A DNA stretch of 64,000 bases from Daphnia carinata (GCF_022539665.2 NC_081333.1:6012971-6076970); one strand, 5' to 3'. Positions 9,799 through 20,506 are shown, numbered from the stretch's first letter. A program made the numbers and translations. The notes: generated by a model from the sequence alone, not told the origin.

Positions 9799-12331
9799 TA
9801 AAAGGTATTTTAGATTTAGACGATCCCGACTACTGTTCACATCCTGAACCAGTAGAAATCCCAACTAAAATTAATTACCGACTTTTAACCAAAAACAAAG
9901 AACCTATAACATGGGAAGGGTACGCGTGCACCCAGTGGTTATCAACCAAAGAAATATCCACTAATTTCCTTTTAAGTCATGATACTATTTTTAAGAAGCA
10001 AATTTTAAAAGTTAGTGCTAATGAATGCTGGAATACGGCACAGTATCCCAATACATGCGTAAACAGCCCAATGGTAAAGGACGGAAAAACATTTAAATAT
10101 CTCCAGGAGCCTGAGGGAGAAGGTCACTGGATGACGACACAGGTCTACACAACTAAGAACTGTGTAACTCAAATAGTTCAGTTATCAAAGGATTGTCATG
10201 ATTGCCCGGTAAAATCACCATTTGGTATAATAGCGAACTCTAGTAAGGCAGAATTTTCGAATCATAACGAGCTAACCATTGTTTGGAAAGCACCAGACCC
10301 AAAGGAGCCAACTTGTGAAATAAATTCGGTGTTTCAAGGTCGAGGAAACTTGACAAAGAGTAAGAAGCAAAGTAGGATAGAGGATCATGCAGCTCAGTTA
10401 GAGTTTATCATATCTGCTAACAAAACGCATATTTGCACAAACATAACCGTCTATCCGGTAATCGGTTTACCCGATTCCTACATAGATATTATCGAAACCC
10501 CTAAACGACAGAAAAGATGCTATGATAAAGAAGTTATAGGATTGCTAATGTTAGCCAGCGATCCTAGTCGTTGTCTAGCCTATATGCCACGAAGTGGAAG
10601 ATTCTCGATCCCAACTTGCGCATTCGACACCACCCTGTCTATTGAAAAAGAAACGCAGAAGGCGACAACCAATGGCCAGGCTTTCAAATTTCTTGCTAAT
10701 GGAATGGTAATGCAAAGCTATCTCGAGCATTGCATTCACCAATTTACAGAAAACAACACAGGAGTCAAGAAATGCGGCAACAGCTTAGATGAATTAAATA
10801 ATCCGACAGATGTATGGTCATTAGAGCCTAACCCAATGACATCTGGATTAGTTCCTTTCCACATGATCCAAACCCACACAGGTAATTGCTTAACAGTAAA
10901 CATAACACTGGATTATCCTGTGACCGTTGCACCGTGTGAGAACGGAAACGTGAACCAAATATGGTTGCTAAAAATTCTAGAATCATGCAGGATGAAGTCA
11001 CAGATAGGGAATTGCAAGAGCAAAGAAGGCCACAAGTAACTAGGTGGGACAGGAACCGAACGCAAAAGTTCGACAGAATGAGTGAGCACATACCATTTAA
11101 TCCGCCAACTTTATACGGTAAAATTCAGCCCACCACCAATTTGGATTACTGTCTGACTATATCAGAACAACAAACGCTCACCCTACAGTTTTGTAACCAA
11201 AGTAGCTCTATCGAAGGTTACCCTAAGCAGGATTTCGGTTACGTAAATGGGAAACTAAGAATTCTCACAACCAATACTTGTGTTACACCGATGACAACGC
11301 AGCCATGCGACAGCGAACTTAGTAATAGAATGTTATGGAACTACAACGAAATCGGCAGGCAATTTGCGTTAAAGGACAATCCCTTCTGTCTAGTTCCATT
11401 CTACGAAGACAAAACAGTGCGAGCCCTGCCCTGCGATTCCTCACAAAAGTTGCAAGAATGGGTTTTCCAAAGAACGTTGGCACCTCCATTTCTTCCACTT
11501 GAAAGAATTGAGGACGTAACCACTATTACAAATAGAAGGGAAGAGAGAAACAGGAAAAGACAAGAAAGATTAATTGAGTTAAATGATTCTGGTGAAGTTA
11601 TGAGTACTAAGGGTAATGAGACGAAAACTCCAATACCAGACAGCGTTCGGACGCTGCTAGATATTGAAAACCGCCAGTACATTGAAGGACAGGCGATAAA
11701 ACATGAGTCACAATTGGCCAATGAGGTTCGTCAATTGTATTGCAAAATAACTTCACTTCAACGTAATCAAACTATGATTTTAGCACAAACAAGTGGATTG
11801 CTCGCAGCCCGCGCGTTGAATTTAGACACATGCAGTAGAATAACCGGAAATGGTAAAAGTTTGGTTTTACAGAAATGTGAAACTGTACCTGTTAAAATAA
11901 CCGCCGTACAAACGCAGTGCGGCTATCAACCATTTTTTCAAACAGATCCAAAAACTAATTTCACTGTTGGAAAAGATGGTTGGTCACTTCATCCATTCCA
12001 GGATTGTTTCTGGAACGGTCAATATGTAAATTTAAACGATAAAACCTATACATGGATAAATGGTGAATGGAAACTCCAGGAACCATCAATTCATGTGGTA
12101 AAACTAAAACTGATTACAGCCTTTGAGGAATTGCCTCTCAAAACGTACGATTATTTGCCTCAGCATCATTCGATGTATGAACCAAATAACGTAGAACAAC
12201 TAAATGTTTTGACGGAATTAATTGGTAGAGTACAACTATCTAATACTAATTCACTTTCTGGATTAGTATTGGATAACACGGCCCAGGTCGACTTCTGGGA
12301 TATATCCAGTTGGGTTTCCATATTTAAATAT
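9786..12331 (+). pseudogene. env: Element 1 envelope-like glycoprotein, frameshifted and interrupted
   Basis: An ORF at 9786-11039 overlaps the pol end by 13 nt; a second at 10961 onward continues the protein in another frame. The switch lies at an A-run near 10966-10971, so a one-base change is likely. The first part is rich in cysteines and N-x-S/T sites, with a basic RQKR cleavage-like site near residue 240. The middle has repeated C-L ... C ... Q-x-W patterns (NQIWLL, QEWVF) like a ricin-type beta-trefoil. The later part (YCKITSLQRNQTMILAQTSG) resembles, from memory, fusion glycoproteins of chuvirus-type negative-strand RNA viruses. Element 2 inserted at 12331; the membrane anchor is at 21230-21458. 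Confidence 0.65.
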
Positions 12332-12717
12332 TGTCGCGAGGGAAAGATAGCATTGGGATTGCCATTTCTGGAAAGGGGCGTCAGCCAACATTTAATTGTT
12401 TGCAGCACAGTTTCCCTTGAAAAGAGGCGCTACGACACGCCAATAATTAGTAAAATGTGGCATTCCCTAGAATTCGTTCAACCCTAGAGATAGGGCGTAT
12501 ATCCTTCACGAGGGTATAAAAGCCCATACATTTTTTACCCTAAGTTAGTTCTTGTTAGTTCCTGATAGATCTTAAGTCCTACTCAAGTTCTCAAGTAAGT
12601 TCTCTTCACGTTCCTGTATTTCAGTCAAGTAAAGTGTAGTTATTCCTCCTTTCTGTTATGCATTGTATTTTCCCCTTTTAATTCAATACAATTCATTAAG
12701 TAAAGTCCAGTGTGACA
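12332..12717 (+). repeat. 5' LTR of element 2
   Basis: This is a 386-bp direct repeat of 20844-21229, beginning TGTCGCGAGG and ending AGTGTGACA. A good TATAAAA box lies at 12515-12521. The env ORF of element 1 reads on into this LTR as far as 12487, which is an artefact of the insertion. Confidence 0.95.
12515..12521 (+). promoter_or_regulatory. TATA box in LTR of element 2
   Basis: TATAAAA lies 183 bases into the LTR, with its copy at 21027-21033. The U3/R boundary should fall about 25-30 bases downstream. Confidence 0.6.
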
Positions 12718-12719
12718 AT

Positions 12720-12731
12720 TGGTGGAGATGC
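12720..12731 (+). other. Primer binding site, tRNA-Ala type
   Basis: TGGTGGAGATGC starts two bases after the LTR. Its complement GCATCTCCACCA matches the 3' end of eukaryotic tRNA-Ala as I recall it, over 12 bases. Confidence 0.6.
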
Positions 12732-12779
12732 AGCTCGTTACCCGTTGTTAACGAATTAGTGCTGCTTTAAAGATAGTCG

Positions 12780-15700
12780 ATGCAGAAGAAGAATAGCTCA
12801 CGTTTACCTAGTTGCCCCCGGGATCCAAGTAGACGATTGCACCCGCTTCGTGACTTGCCCACCGCGCTGTCTGGTAACGAGACCACAGCAACTAACGAGG
12901 CACAAGACTCAGAAATTTCTACGTCAAGAGAAGATTTGGCGACCTCAGGTTCAGAGACGAATCGCCAGAGAGGGTTTGAAAATCCTGCAAGACAGTCAGA
13001 ATCAAGTTCTGACTCTGAAGAAGATTTAATAGAACCCACCCACCCGGTTGTTCCTCCGATAGGACAACACATTGTTGGACCTCCAAGACAATTGCAAGAA
13101 ACAGTCATGGCGGCTGTGAGAAAGTTTATAAGTCCACCTATTTTTCGAGGTAGCCCAACGGAAGACGCTCGTCAATGGTTAGAGCGCTACGAGACTATCT
13201 CTACCCACAACGGTTGGGGCGATGCGGACAAAAGAAATAACTTTTGCATGTACTTGGATGATGCCGCAAGAAATTGGTTCTTGTGTGCAAGAGTGCCAAA
13301 CGACTGGCAAGATGTGGCAGCACAGCCGGCTGCCGGAGAAAATCAAGCAAGACCTGCAGTGCCTGGTCTACGTTCGGTATTTTTGAAAGAATTTCAGCCT
13401 AATTCCTATGGTCTTTTTCAAGAAACTAGACTAAGAAGTAGAACCCAGGGAGTGGATGAACCAACCACCAGGTACTACTACGAAATTCTTAATCTTTGCA
13501 GACTGGTCGACCCGAACATGTCGGAAGTCCACCGGCTAGAGCATCTTTTTAGAGGTCTTCGACCAGCACTTTTTAGAAAGATCTATCCTCAGAAGCCACA
13601 AACGTGTGAAGAATTCCTAGAACTGGCAAAAGTCTATACGGAGACATCGATGATGTCAGAAGCCAGAGGATGGAAGGACCCCATGGCAGAATCACAAAAG
13701 TCATCTGAACAAGTTCCGAACCTTTCAGTCGTCTACCCGGAGCAACAAGCTGATCTTTTAAAGACGATGCGTGAAGTCATTCAAGAAACTTGTGAAAAAT
13801 TGTTTAAGCAAAGCAGTCAAGAGCAAGCGAAACCTAAAGGGCCGTTCAGACCCAAGGGACGCACAACAAGCGGTAAACCACAGTGTTTTTACTGCAAAAA
13901 AGCAGGGCACATTGCCCGAAGCTGTTTCAGAAATCCTGAATCAGAGAATTACAAAGGCCCGGCAAAGGACGCTGGGGCAGGAACAAGCTCAAAAGAAAAC
14001 CCATCCGTAAACTCGGTGGTTCAAGAACTGGTGATGCCAGAAGAAAGCAAAGGTGGTTCAGAAGACTACATTTTGAATTTGAGCCCTGCGAGATTGATTA
14101 AAGAAAAAGTGAAGTGCGGTAAAGAAACTGCAACAGCTTTAATTGATACAGGAGCCGCAGTCACAGTGATTTCTCCTGAATTGTTGAAAAAAACGGGGTT
14201 CGTGGAAAAACCCCGGAGTGGACCGAAAATACGTCTTGTAAACGGCCATACTCTGTCCCCACAGAGTACAGCCGATATTGTAGTAACCCACAAAGGCAAG
14301 ACTATCAAAGGAAACGCGATAGTCATGCCAATGTCAGGTTTTGAACTACTATTGGGAAATGATTTCCTACAACAGTTTCAAGCCATTCACATTGACTATG
14401 AATCTCAGGAACTGTCGTTTACGACAGGGAAGTCACCACTTCCGGAAATTTCGGCTATTCAAACAGAAGAGGTCAAGGACAACAAGCTGGTTACAAGAGA
14501 TCGTCAAGAGATACCAGCATACTCAATTAAGCAGATTTCAACAACAGCTTCCAGTAAGATGGAAGGTTCCTGCATTGTGACACCCTCGGAGTCATTGTTA
14601 GCGACCAATAGCCTATCGACCGGTCATGCACTAGTCCAAAAAGATTTAGAAAAAATTCCTGTTGCTAACTTGTCTCCGAGAACGGTTTGGCTAGAAAAAG
14701 GAGTGACCTTAGGGACGTTAGAAGAACACCCTGAGGCAAAAGAGACAGAAGCGAGCCAAGAAGTCCTAGCAATCGACACCTCAGTCGAGGAACAAGATTT
14801 GAATCAAGATGAGAGCCAATTGTTAGAGCACCTAGAAGAAAGAATTGCAAAGGATCTAACAAAAGAAGAAAAAGAGGAAACATTAAAAGTCCTCAAGCAA
14901 TTTATTCATTGTTTTGCACTAAATGAAGATGATTTGGGATATTGTGCAGTAGTCAAACACGACATTAACACGGGAACTACTGCCCCAATACATCAACTCC
15001 CTTACAAGAGTGCTTGGAAAGAAAGAGCAGTGATCCAAAATCAAGTGGAAGGAATGCTACGTCGAGGAGTAATTGAACCGTCTGACAGCCCTTGGTCTTC
15101 TCCAGTGGTTCTGGTGAAGAAGAAAGACGGAACTTGGCGTTTTTGTGTGGACTATCGCAAGCTCAATGCGGTAACAGTTAAAGATTCCTATCCTTTACCG
15201 CGCATAGCGGATACACTGAGTCGCCTAGAAGGGGCGACGTTCTTTTCAAGCATGGATTTGCAAGCAGGATACCACCAGGTTCCAGTGGTTAGCAGTGACA
15301 GACCGAAGACAGCTTTCATCACTGCAGATGGATTGTACCAGTTTCGCACTCTTCCGTTTGGTCTAACTAATGCCCCTGGCACTTTTCAGAGAGCCATGGA
15401 CATTATTTTGGCTGGACTTCGCTGGACAACATGCCTGATCTACCTAGATGACGTCATAATTTACTCAGCAACTTTCCAACAACACTTGGAACGTCTTCGC
15501 TTAGTGCTGAGTTGCCTTGTGAAAGCTGGTTTGAAACTAAAGTGGTCAAAATGCTCATTCTTGGAGCACACTCTAAAAGTGTTGGGACATGTGATTTCAA
15601 AAGATGGTGTAGCACCAGATCCTGAAAAGCTCGAGGCAGTCTCGAACTTCCCATCACCTAGTGAAGGCTATTCTACAGCAAACAAAGTTAAACGAGTGCA

Positions 15701-16097
15701 AAGTTTTTTGGGCCTATGTTCGTACTATCGACGTCATATTCAAGGTTTTGCTTCAATCGCTCGCCCACTCACGTCACTCACGAAGAAAGAAATTTCGTTT
15801 GTGTGGGGAGAAGATCAGGTAAACAGTTTCGTTGCCCTGAAAAAAGCGCTAACTTCAGCTCCAGTGTTAGCCCATCCCAACTACGACTTGCCAATGGAAA
15901 TTTTTCCTGACGCCTGCGGATACGGGATTGGAGGTGTGCTAGCCCAGCGTATTGATGAGGCAGAACGTCCTATCGCATACGCAAGCCGTTTACTGACTAA
16001 ATCGGAAGTGAACTATTCGATAACTGAAAAAGAGTGTCTTGCATTAGTGTGGTGTCTCTCCAAGTTTAGATGTTTTGTGTGTGGGGCTGCAAAGTGA
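12780..16097 (+). CDS. gag-pol: Element 2 Gag-Pro-RT in one reading frame
   Basis: The 1,105-codon ORF fuses Gag and Pol without a frameshift. Residues 1-110 are polar and acidic; about 115-330 is a retrotransposon gag capsid region (FRGSPTEDARQWLERYE); the zinc knuckle CFYCKKAGHIARSC is near 369. The protease has ALIDTGAAVTVIS near 452. Reverse transcriptase spans about 750-950 with YLDD (LIYLDDVIIYS, near 886). RNase H starts at about 1040 (DACGYGIGG). The ORF ends early in RNase H because of a two-base surplus in a GTGTGTGG run near 16080. The remaining domains follow in another frame from 16070. Confidence 0.9.
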   Translation: MQKKNSSRLPSCPRDPSRRLHPLRDLPTALSGNETTATNEAQDSEISTSREDLATSGSETNRQRGFENPARQSESSSDSEEDLIEPTHPVVPPIGQHIVGPPRQLQETVMAAVRKFISPPIFRGSPTEDARQWLERYETISTHNGWGDADKRNNFCMYLDDAARNWFLCARVPNDWQDVAAQPAAGENQARPAVPGLRSVFLKEFQPNSYGLFQETRLRSRTQGVDEPTTRYYYEILNLCRLVDPNMSEVHRLEHLFRGLRPALFRKIYPQKPQTCEEFLELAKVYTETSMMSEARGWKDPMAESQKSSEQVPNLSVVYPEQQADLLKTMREVIQETCEKLFKQSSQEQAKPKGPFRPKGRTTSGKPQCFYCKKAGHIARSCFRNPESENYKGPAKDAGAGTSSKENPSVNSVVQELVMPEESKGGSEDYILNLSPARLIKEKVKCGKETATALIDTGAAVTVISPELLKKTGFVEKPRSGPKIRLVNGHTLSPQSTADIVVTHKGKTIKGNAIVMPMSGFELLLGNDFLQQFQAIHIDYESQELSFTTGKSPLPEISAIQTEEVKDNKLVTRDRQEIPAYSIKQISTTASSKMEGSCIVTPSESLLATNSLSTGHALVQKDLEKIPVANLSPRTVWLEKGVTLGTLEEHPEAKETEASQEVLAIDTSVEEQDLNQDESQLLEHLEERIAKDLTKEEKEETLKVLKQFIHCFALNEDDLGYCAVVKHDINTGTTAPIHQLPYKSAWKERAVIQNQVEGMLRRGVIEPSDSPWSSPVVLVKKKDGTWRFCVDYRKLNAVTVKDSYPLPRIADTLSRLEGATFFSSMDLQAGYHQVPVVSSDRPKTAFITADGLYQFRTLPFGLTNAPGTFQRAMDIILAGLRWTTCLIYLDDVIIYSATFQQHLERLRLVLSCLVKAGLKLKWSKCSFLEHTLKVLGHVISKDGVAPDPEKLEAVSNFPSPSEGYSTANKVKRVQSFLGLCSYYRRHIQGFASIARPLTSLTKKEISFVWGEDQVNSFVALKKALTSAPVLAHPNYDLPMEIFPDACGYGIGGVLAQRIDEAERPIAYASRLLTKSEVNYSITEKECLALVWCLSKFRCFVCGAAK

Positions 16098-18640
16098 AAG
16101 TCGTCACAGATCATCAAGCACTGTGTTGGTTGATGAGCAAAAAAGACCTAGCAGGTCGTTTAGCACGTTGGAGCTTGTCGCTACAAGAATACGATATCAC
16201 GATCGTATACCGCAGTGGAAAAACGCACGACAACGCAGATTGTCTTTCAAGAAATCCATTACCAAAGACAGAGGAGCAAGAAGACGACCGCTGTGTCGTC
16301 ATAGGGGCACTAACTGATGACCTAACACTCGCTGAAGAAGAAAACGAGTCCCTGGCAGACAAACAAAAAGCCTGCAGTAATTGGAATCAGCTAATACAAA
16401 AAATCCAAAGTGGAAAAGCAAGAGTGAAAAATTTCGTGATCAACGATGGCAAACTCTACAAAGAAACTATAAAGAATGGAAAAAGTTATAGAAGATTGTG
16501 CGTACCTGTAGAGTATCGTGAAAGAATCCTATACGCCTACCATGACGACATCGTTTCCGGTCACCTTGGAATCAGTCGCACTCTGCAAAAAATTAGTGAT
16601 CGTTACTACTGGCCGAAGATGACACTAGACATAGTTCGTCATGTGCAGAGCTGCGTACACTGTCAGAGCAGAAAAGGAGTCCCAGACAAACCTCCAGGAC
16701 TTCTACAATGCATTAAAGTGGAAAGACCGTTTCAAAAAGTAGGAATGGACCTTCTAGGGCCATTCCCGCTCTCCACAAAAGGAAACAGAATGATTATAGT
16801 GGCAGTAGATTACCTGACCAAATGGGTAGAGTTGAAAGCTATGCCCACTGGAAGGGCAGATGACGTGGCAGAGTTCTTCGTTCAACAAATCTTTCTACGC
16901 CATGGGGCTCCAGAACAAATCATCACGGATCGGGGAAAGTGCTTCATCGCCGACCTAACTCAAGCTGTCGTCAAGAAACTACTCACCAACCACAAGACGA
17001 CTTCCAGTTACCACCCCCAGGCAAATGGAGCAGTGGAAAGAATGAACCATACATTGGCTGCAATGCTGTCCATGTACGTCAGCAGTGATCAACGGGATTG
17101 GGATGAAACCTTGCAGTACGTGTGCTTCGCATACAACACGGCTAGACAAGAGTCTACGGGGTACTCACCATTCTTCCTCCTCTACGGACGTGAACCAAGA
17201 CTTCCCATTGACTTGGAGTTGGAAGCAGACCCAAACCCGTTGTTGGAAGAAGAAGAAGCGGCAGTGGGATATGCAGATCGTTTAATTGCCGACTTAGCAG
17301 CAGCTAGAGAGAAAGTGAAAATTAGAATGGAGAGTGTGCGGCAAAAGCAAAAAGAAACTTACGATGCACGTCATAGAGAACTGACATTCAAAGAAGGAGA
17401 TTTAGTGTTGATTTACAAGCCTGTGCGTAAAGTGGGAAAATCAGAAAAACTTCTTCATCGTTGGCTTGGACCATTCAAAGTGTTAAGACAAACCACTCCA
17501 GTGAACTATGAAGTGATATCGGCAACCGGCCGAGGTAAAACGGATATCGTTCACGTGGTTCGGATGAAATCATTCCATGAAGCTGTGTCAGGTCCTAGCA
17601 TCACCGAAGAAGCGGCAGAAAAAGAAGATGAGAATCATCTAGAAGCAGAAACACAAGAAACACCTGCTTCAACTGATCCACAAGCTCAGGCCAACTCAGA
17701 AGAAGCACCAATTGAGCAGAGTAATCCATCATCAAGCACCGAGGAAAACGACGTGGTCACGCCCGCTCCAGAACCAATCACGCCAGCTTCAACGAGAAGA
17801 CCCACTCGTAGCAGAAGACCTCCGGCCAGATATTTAACTCTATTGGTGCCGTTCCTCATTTTCCTGATTGGGCCGCTGTCAACCAACTCGCTGATCCTGA
17901 GAGAAAATGCAATTTTCAAACAACAAACTGATGTGGCGTTCAGTGAATCATCATGGACCATCGTAACAGACCTTGACTTGGGAGTAGCTGATACAGCAAC
18001 AGCATACTTGAAGCAGAAGTTAACCCAGCAGCAGGAAGTAGCACAGAAGTGGAAGAATACAGGGTCACGGCCACAACAAATAGCAGCCAGAAGAATCGCT
18101 AGCAGAACAGAAACAATCCTAAGAGGAATGGAAAATGTAGCAGACCGATTGACAAACATCAGAAAAGCATTGAATACTAACCAAAGAAGTCCTCGAAGCC
18201 TTGTCGACGGTGGAGGGTCAATCCTGAAATGGCTGTTTGGAGTTTCAACACAGAAAGATTTAGAAGAATTAAATAATCAAGTACAACTTGTTGCTCGAGA
18301 TCAGAGAGAAGTAATTCACATCATCGATAAGCAAGCAACAATTGTAAATGAATCACTTTGGGAATCCAGAACAAACGCAAAACTCATCAGAGAACTGCGA
18401 GGCCAGTATTCCATGCTAAGCAATGTGACAACAAACCTCATGGACAGAATGGTGAAGATGGAAGAGTTAGAACTAAATCACTTCGAATATTACATCCAAC
18501 TGGACGAAACATTTGAAGCGATGAATCAGATCTTGCAGTGGCTACAACATTTGGCCGATAGTCTCGACGTCGGCTTCAGTCTGTTGGCCAACGGACATGA
18601 ATTGTTTCGCCAGCAAGATTCAACAAAGTCATTAAAATAA
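16070..18640 (+). CDS. pol-env: Element 2 RNase H/integrase fused in frame to N-terminal half of an F-type Env
   Basis: The frame continues RNase H (VVTDHQALCWL), then the integrase HHCC region (HDDIVSGHLGI ... CVHCQSRK), DDE residues (GMDLLGPFP, IITDRGKCF, NGAVERMN) and a GPF-type tail (RWLGPFKVL). With no stop it enters an Env-like part: a hydrophobic segment (YLTLLVPFLIFLIG, about 17835-17880), coiled-coil helices, a furin-like site R-S-P-R and then SLVDGGGSILKWLFG, the fusion-peptide signature of errantivirus and baculovirus-F-type envelopes. The frame breaks at about 18600. Pol and Env in one continuous ORF is unusual. Confidence 0.85.
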   Translation: MFCVWGCKVKVVTDHQALCWLMSKKDLAGRLARWSLSLQEYDITIVYRSGKTHDNADCLSRNPLPKTEEQEDDRCVVIGALTDDLTLAEEENESLADKQKACSNWNQLIQKIQSGKARVKNFVINDGKLYKETIKNGKSYRRLCVPVEYRERILYAYHDDIVSGHLGISRTLQKISDRYYWPKMTLDIVRHVQSCVHCQSRKGVPDKPPGLLQCIKVERPFQKVGMDLLGPFPLSTKGNRMIIVAVDYLTKWVELKAMPTGRADDVAEFFVQQIFLRHGAPEQIITDRGKCFIADLTQAVVKKLLTNHKTTSSYHPQANGAVERMNHTLAAMLSMYVSSDQRDWDETLQYVCFAYNTARQESTGYSPFFLLYGREPRLPIDLELEADPNPLLEEEEAAVGYADRLIADLAAAREKVKIRMESVRQKQKETYDARHRELTFKEGDLVLIYKPVRKVGKSEKLLHRWLGPFKVLRQTTPVNYEVISATGRGKTDIVHVVRMKSFHEAVSGPSITEEAAEKEDENHLEAETQETPASTDPQAQANSEEAPIEQSNPSSSTEENDVVTPAPEPITPASTRRPTRSRRPPARYLTLLVPFLIFLIGPLSTNSLILRENAIFKQQTDVAFSESSWTIVTDLDLGVADTATAYLKQKLTQQQEVAQKWKNTGSRPQQIAARRIASRTETILRGMENVADRLTNIRKALNTNQRSPRSLVDGGGSILKWLFGVSTQKDLEELNNQVQLVARDQREVIHIIDKQATIVNESLWESRTNAKLIRELRGQYSMLSNVTTNLMDRMVKMEELELNHFEYYIQLDETFEAMNQILQWLQHLADSLDVGFSLLANGHELFRQQDSTKSLK

Positions 18641-19689
18641 TAAACGAGAAATTACCAAGAGGATGGTCTATCTCCAGCGAGGAGCTTTGGGTCGCCTACA
18701 GAGAATCAACCGTCACGGTGGCGGCCATGGAAAACTCGTTTCGCCTCTTCATAAATGTTCCCATCTTCGATCACAGCCAGCAGTTCAAGCTTTTCGAAAT
18801 AATCAACCTTCCGGCAGCTACAGACAACGGAACACATGGCGTCTCGCTCGGAAATCTACCAGAGTACCTTGCTGTGTCCGCCGACCTCGAAACGTATCTG
18901 GAACTATCCAAAGAAGATGTTAAAGATTGCAGCAAAATAGGAAGACCGTTGTGTAAATTTCATACCGGAATTAGCAAGAGAACAACCCGAAAGTCGTGTG
19001 CAATGGCTGTCTTCTTAAACGATTCGGCCCGAATCAACACACAGTGTAAAAAGAAATTCACAGACTGGCGTGGACCTGAAGTGGGTTACATGGGATCCAA
19101 TCAATGGGTCTATTCCGCAACAAAGCCGCACGAGATTGTGTTTTCGTGTCCAGCGGGAGGGGAGCAGCCACCTTTGAGAACAACAACGTTACCAGCTGTA
19201 AGAATGTTTGAAGTACCTTTGGGATGCACCGCTCGAACAGAAGAATGGGTATTCCCAGCCAGCATGGAAGGAAGTGTAACAGCGCCAAAACTACAAGCAA
19301 TTGTGCTTCCAACAGTGAAAATCTTTGCACAAGATGTCCAAGAAACCGAAGGAAAAAAGCACAATTTCGTCGAGCTTCCACGAGAAAACAATACGTCGGT
19401 AGACATAATCAGTCAGCTGCTCCATCGCAACGCTCAAGCAACGTTGTCGTCTGAAATGACGGGAGAGCAAATTCAAAATTTAATTTTGGAAAAAGAAAAA
19501 CAAAAAGAATTTTACCTTACTCGTTACCCTTTCGAGTTAGTGGCTTTCAATATTTTCCTAACATGTGGAATAGTGCTCCTAGTGCTTAAATTCTACATGT
19601 TACACAAGCGTCTTATCGCTCATGAACAGTGCGAAGACGCTCCACCCGGAGACCCCGGGAGGGACGAAATGGAGACTGAAAATCTCTAA
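18601..19689 (+). CDS. env: Element 2 Env, C-terminal half with membrane anchor
   Basis: The frame is open from 18601, directly after a stop at 18598-18600, and its first residues (SPARFNKVIKIINEKLPRGW) continue the Env of the previous ORF, so it is downstream of a frameshift rather than a separate gene. The first ATG at 18718 would give 323 aa. It has many paired cysteines, an N-x-T site, and near the end a transmembrane segment (FELVAFNIFLTCGIVLLVL, about 19530-19590) followed by a charged cytoplasmic tail. Role: the anchoring ectodomain of the fusion protein. Confidence 0.8.
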   Translation: MVSPARFNKVIKIINEKLPRGWSISSEELWVAYRESTVTVAAMENSFRLFINVPIFDHSQQFKLFEIINLPAATDNGTHGVSLGNLPEYLAVSADLETYLELSKEDVKDCSKIGRPLCKFHTGISKRTTRKSCAMAVFLNDSARINTQCKKKFTDWRGPEVGYMGSNQWVYSATKPHEIVFSCPAGGEQPPLRTTTLPAVRMFEVPLGCTARTEEWVFPASMEGSVTAPKLQAIVLPTVKIFAQDVQETEGKKHNFVELPRENNTSVDIISQLLHRNAQATLSSEMTGEQIQNLILEKEKQKEFYLTRYPFELVAFNIFLTCGIVLLVLKFYMLHKRLIAHEQCEDAPPGDPGRDEMETENL

Positions 19690-19778
19690 AAAGGAAATCG
19701 TTAGTGATAAAGAAGAAAAATAACTGCTGTGTTAAAAAGTGAAAAAGGTGTATTGTTTTAAAAACAGAAAATGTACAA

Positions 19779-20322
19779 TCATTCTTCACACTCTTCATCA
19801 AAATCTAAAAGATCATCGTCTTCATTGTTATTGCTCTCAGCTGCGGCGTCCAAAACTTCGAGCCTAACAAGCCGGGCATCTTCCCTAGCTTGCATCTCCT
19901 CTTGCGTGATTTCTCGGTAGAAATCGGAGCGACGAGGTGTGGGATGGTAAATGTCCTGCCCGGACTCCAGCCACCAAAGAAAACGTGCGTGGAAATGAGA
20001 AAAGTGATTTCTGTACCTGGCATAACCAGGATACGTCCTGAAAAAAGAAAAACATCAGTATGAAGTGAAACAGAATAAATTTTGGAAAAGATTACTACCT
20101 GTAGTAGTGGTCGTGTAACCACGGAGTAAAGATGATTAAAGGATGGCCAAGAAGAATATTGTTTTCGTGCACTCGCGTGAACACGACCAAAAACTCCTCA
20201 CGATGGTATGGCGATAAACGACCGAAGCGGATATTATAATCGTGAAAGAAACCACCACAATAGCACACAAGAGCGCACTCTATGGAGGAGAGATTCTGGA
20301 AGACAAACTCGAACGTAAACAT
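19779..20322 (-). CDS. Spliced antisense ORF of element 2 (about 160 aa, unknown family)
   Basis: On the strand opposite to gag-pol-env, exon 1 (20099-20322) starts at an ATG and encodes 74 codons plus two bases up to a GTAGTA donor. After a 61-bp intron with a T-rich TTTTTTCAG acceptor, exon 2 (19779-20037) runs in matching phase to a stop, giving 160 aa. Across the junction the protein reads ..HDHYY-R-TYPGYARY, then HARFLWWLESGQDIYH, and ends in a very acidic tail (EDDDLLDFDEECEE). No signal peptide is obvious. Element 1 has a homologue with the same intron position and phase. I do not recognise the fold or function. Confidence 0.7.
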
Positions 20323-20343
20323 TTTTGTGTCGAAGCAAGAAAC

Positions 20344-20381
20344 AAACTGAAGACGGAAGACAGCAGTTGAATTTCTTATGC
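20344..20381 (-). promoter_or_regulatory. Possible core promoter for the antisense ORF of element 2
   Basis: On the minus strand a GCATAAG sequence (20375-20381) lies about 31 bases upstream of a TCAGTTT initiator-like site (20344-20350), which is about 25 bases before the antisense ATG. This fits arthropod TATA/Inr spacing, but both motifs are short. Confidence 0.35.
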
Positions 20382-20406
20382 ATCATAACGTCGTAGTTTA
20401 CCTTTT

Positions 20407-20426
20407 TTCACACCTATAGGTGTGAA
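20407..20426. repeat. Perfect 20-bp palindrome
   Basis: TTCACACCTA is followed directly by its reverse complement TAGGTGTGAA. It lies between the antisense ORF and the tandem repeats of element 2. A dimeric transcription factor site is possible; the function is unknown. Confidence 0.75.
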
Positions 20427-20506
20427 TTGCTAATTATAGTCGTCTTTATTACGTTTGCATTGCTTCCATAGTTCTAGAAAATTCCTTTTCGATAAAAGCA
20501 CATTTC

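Noticed and set aside
12332..12487. C-terminal end of the element 1 env ORF inside the LTR of element 2
   Set aside because: This reading is LTR sequence; the true anchor segment is found after the insertion at 21230-21458.
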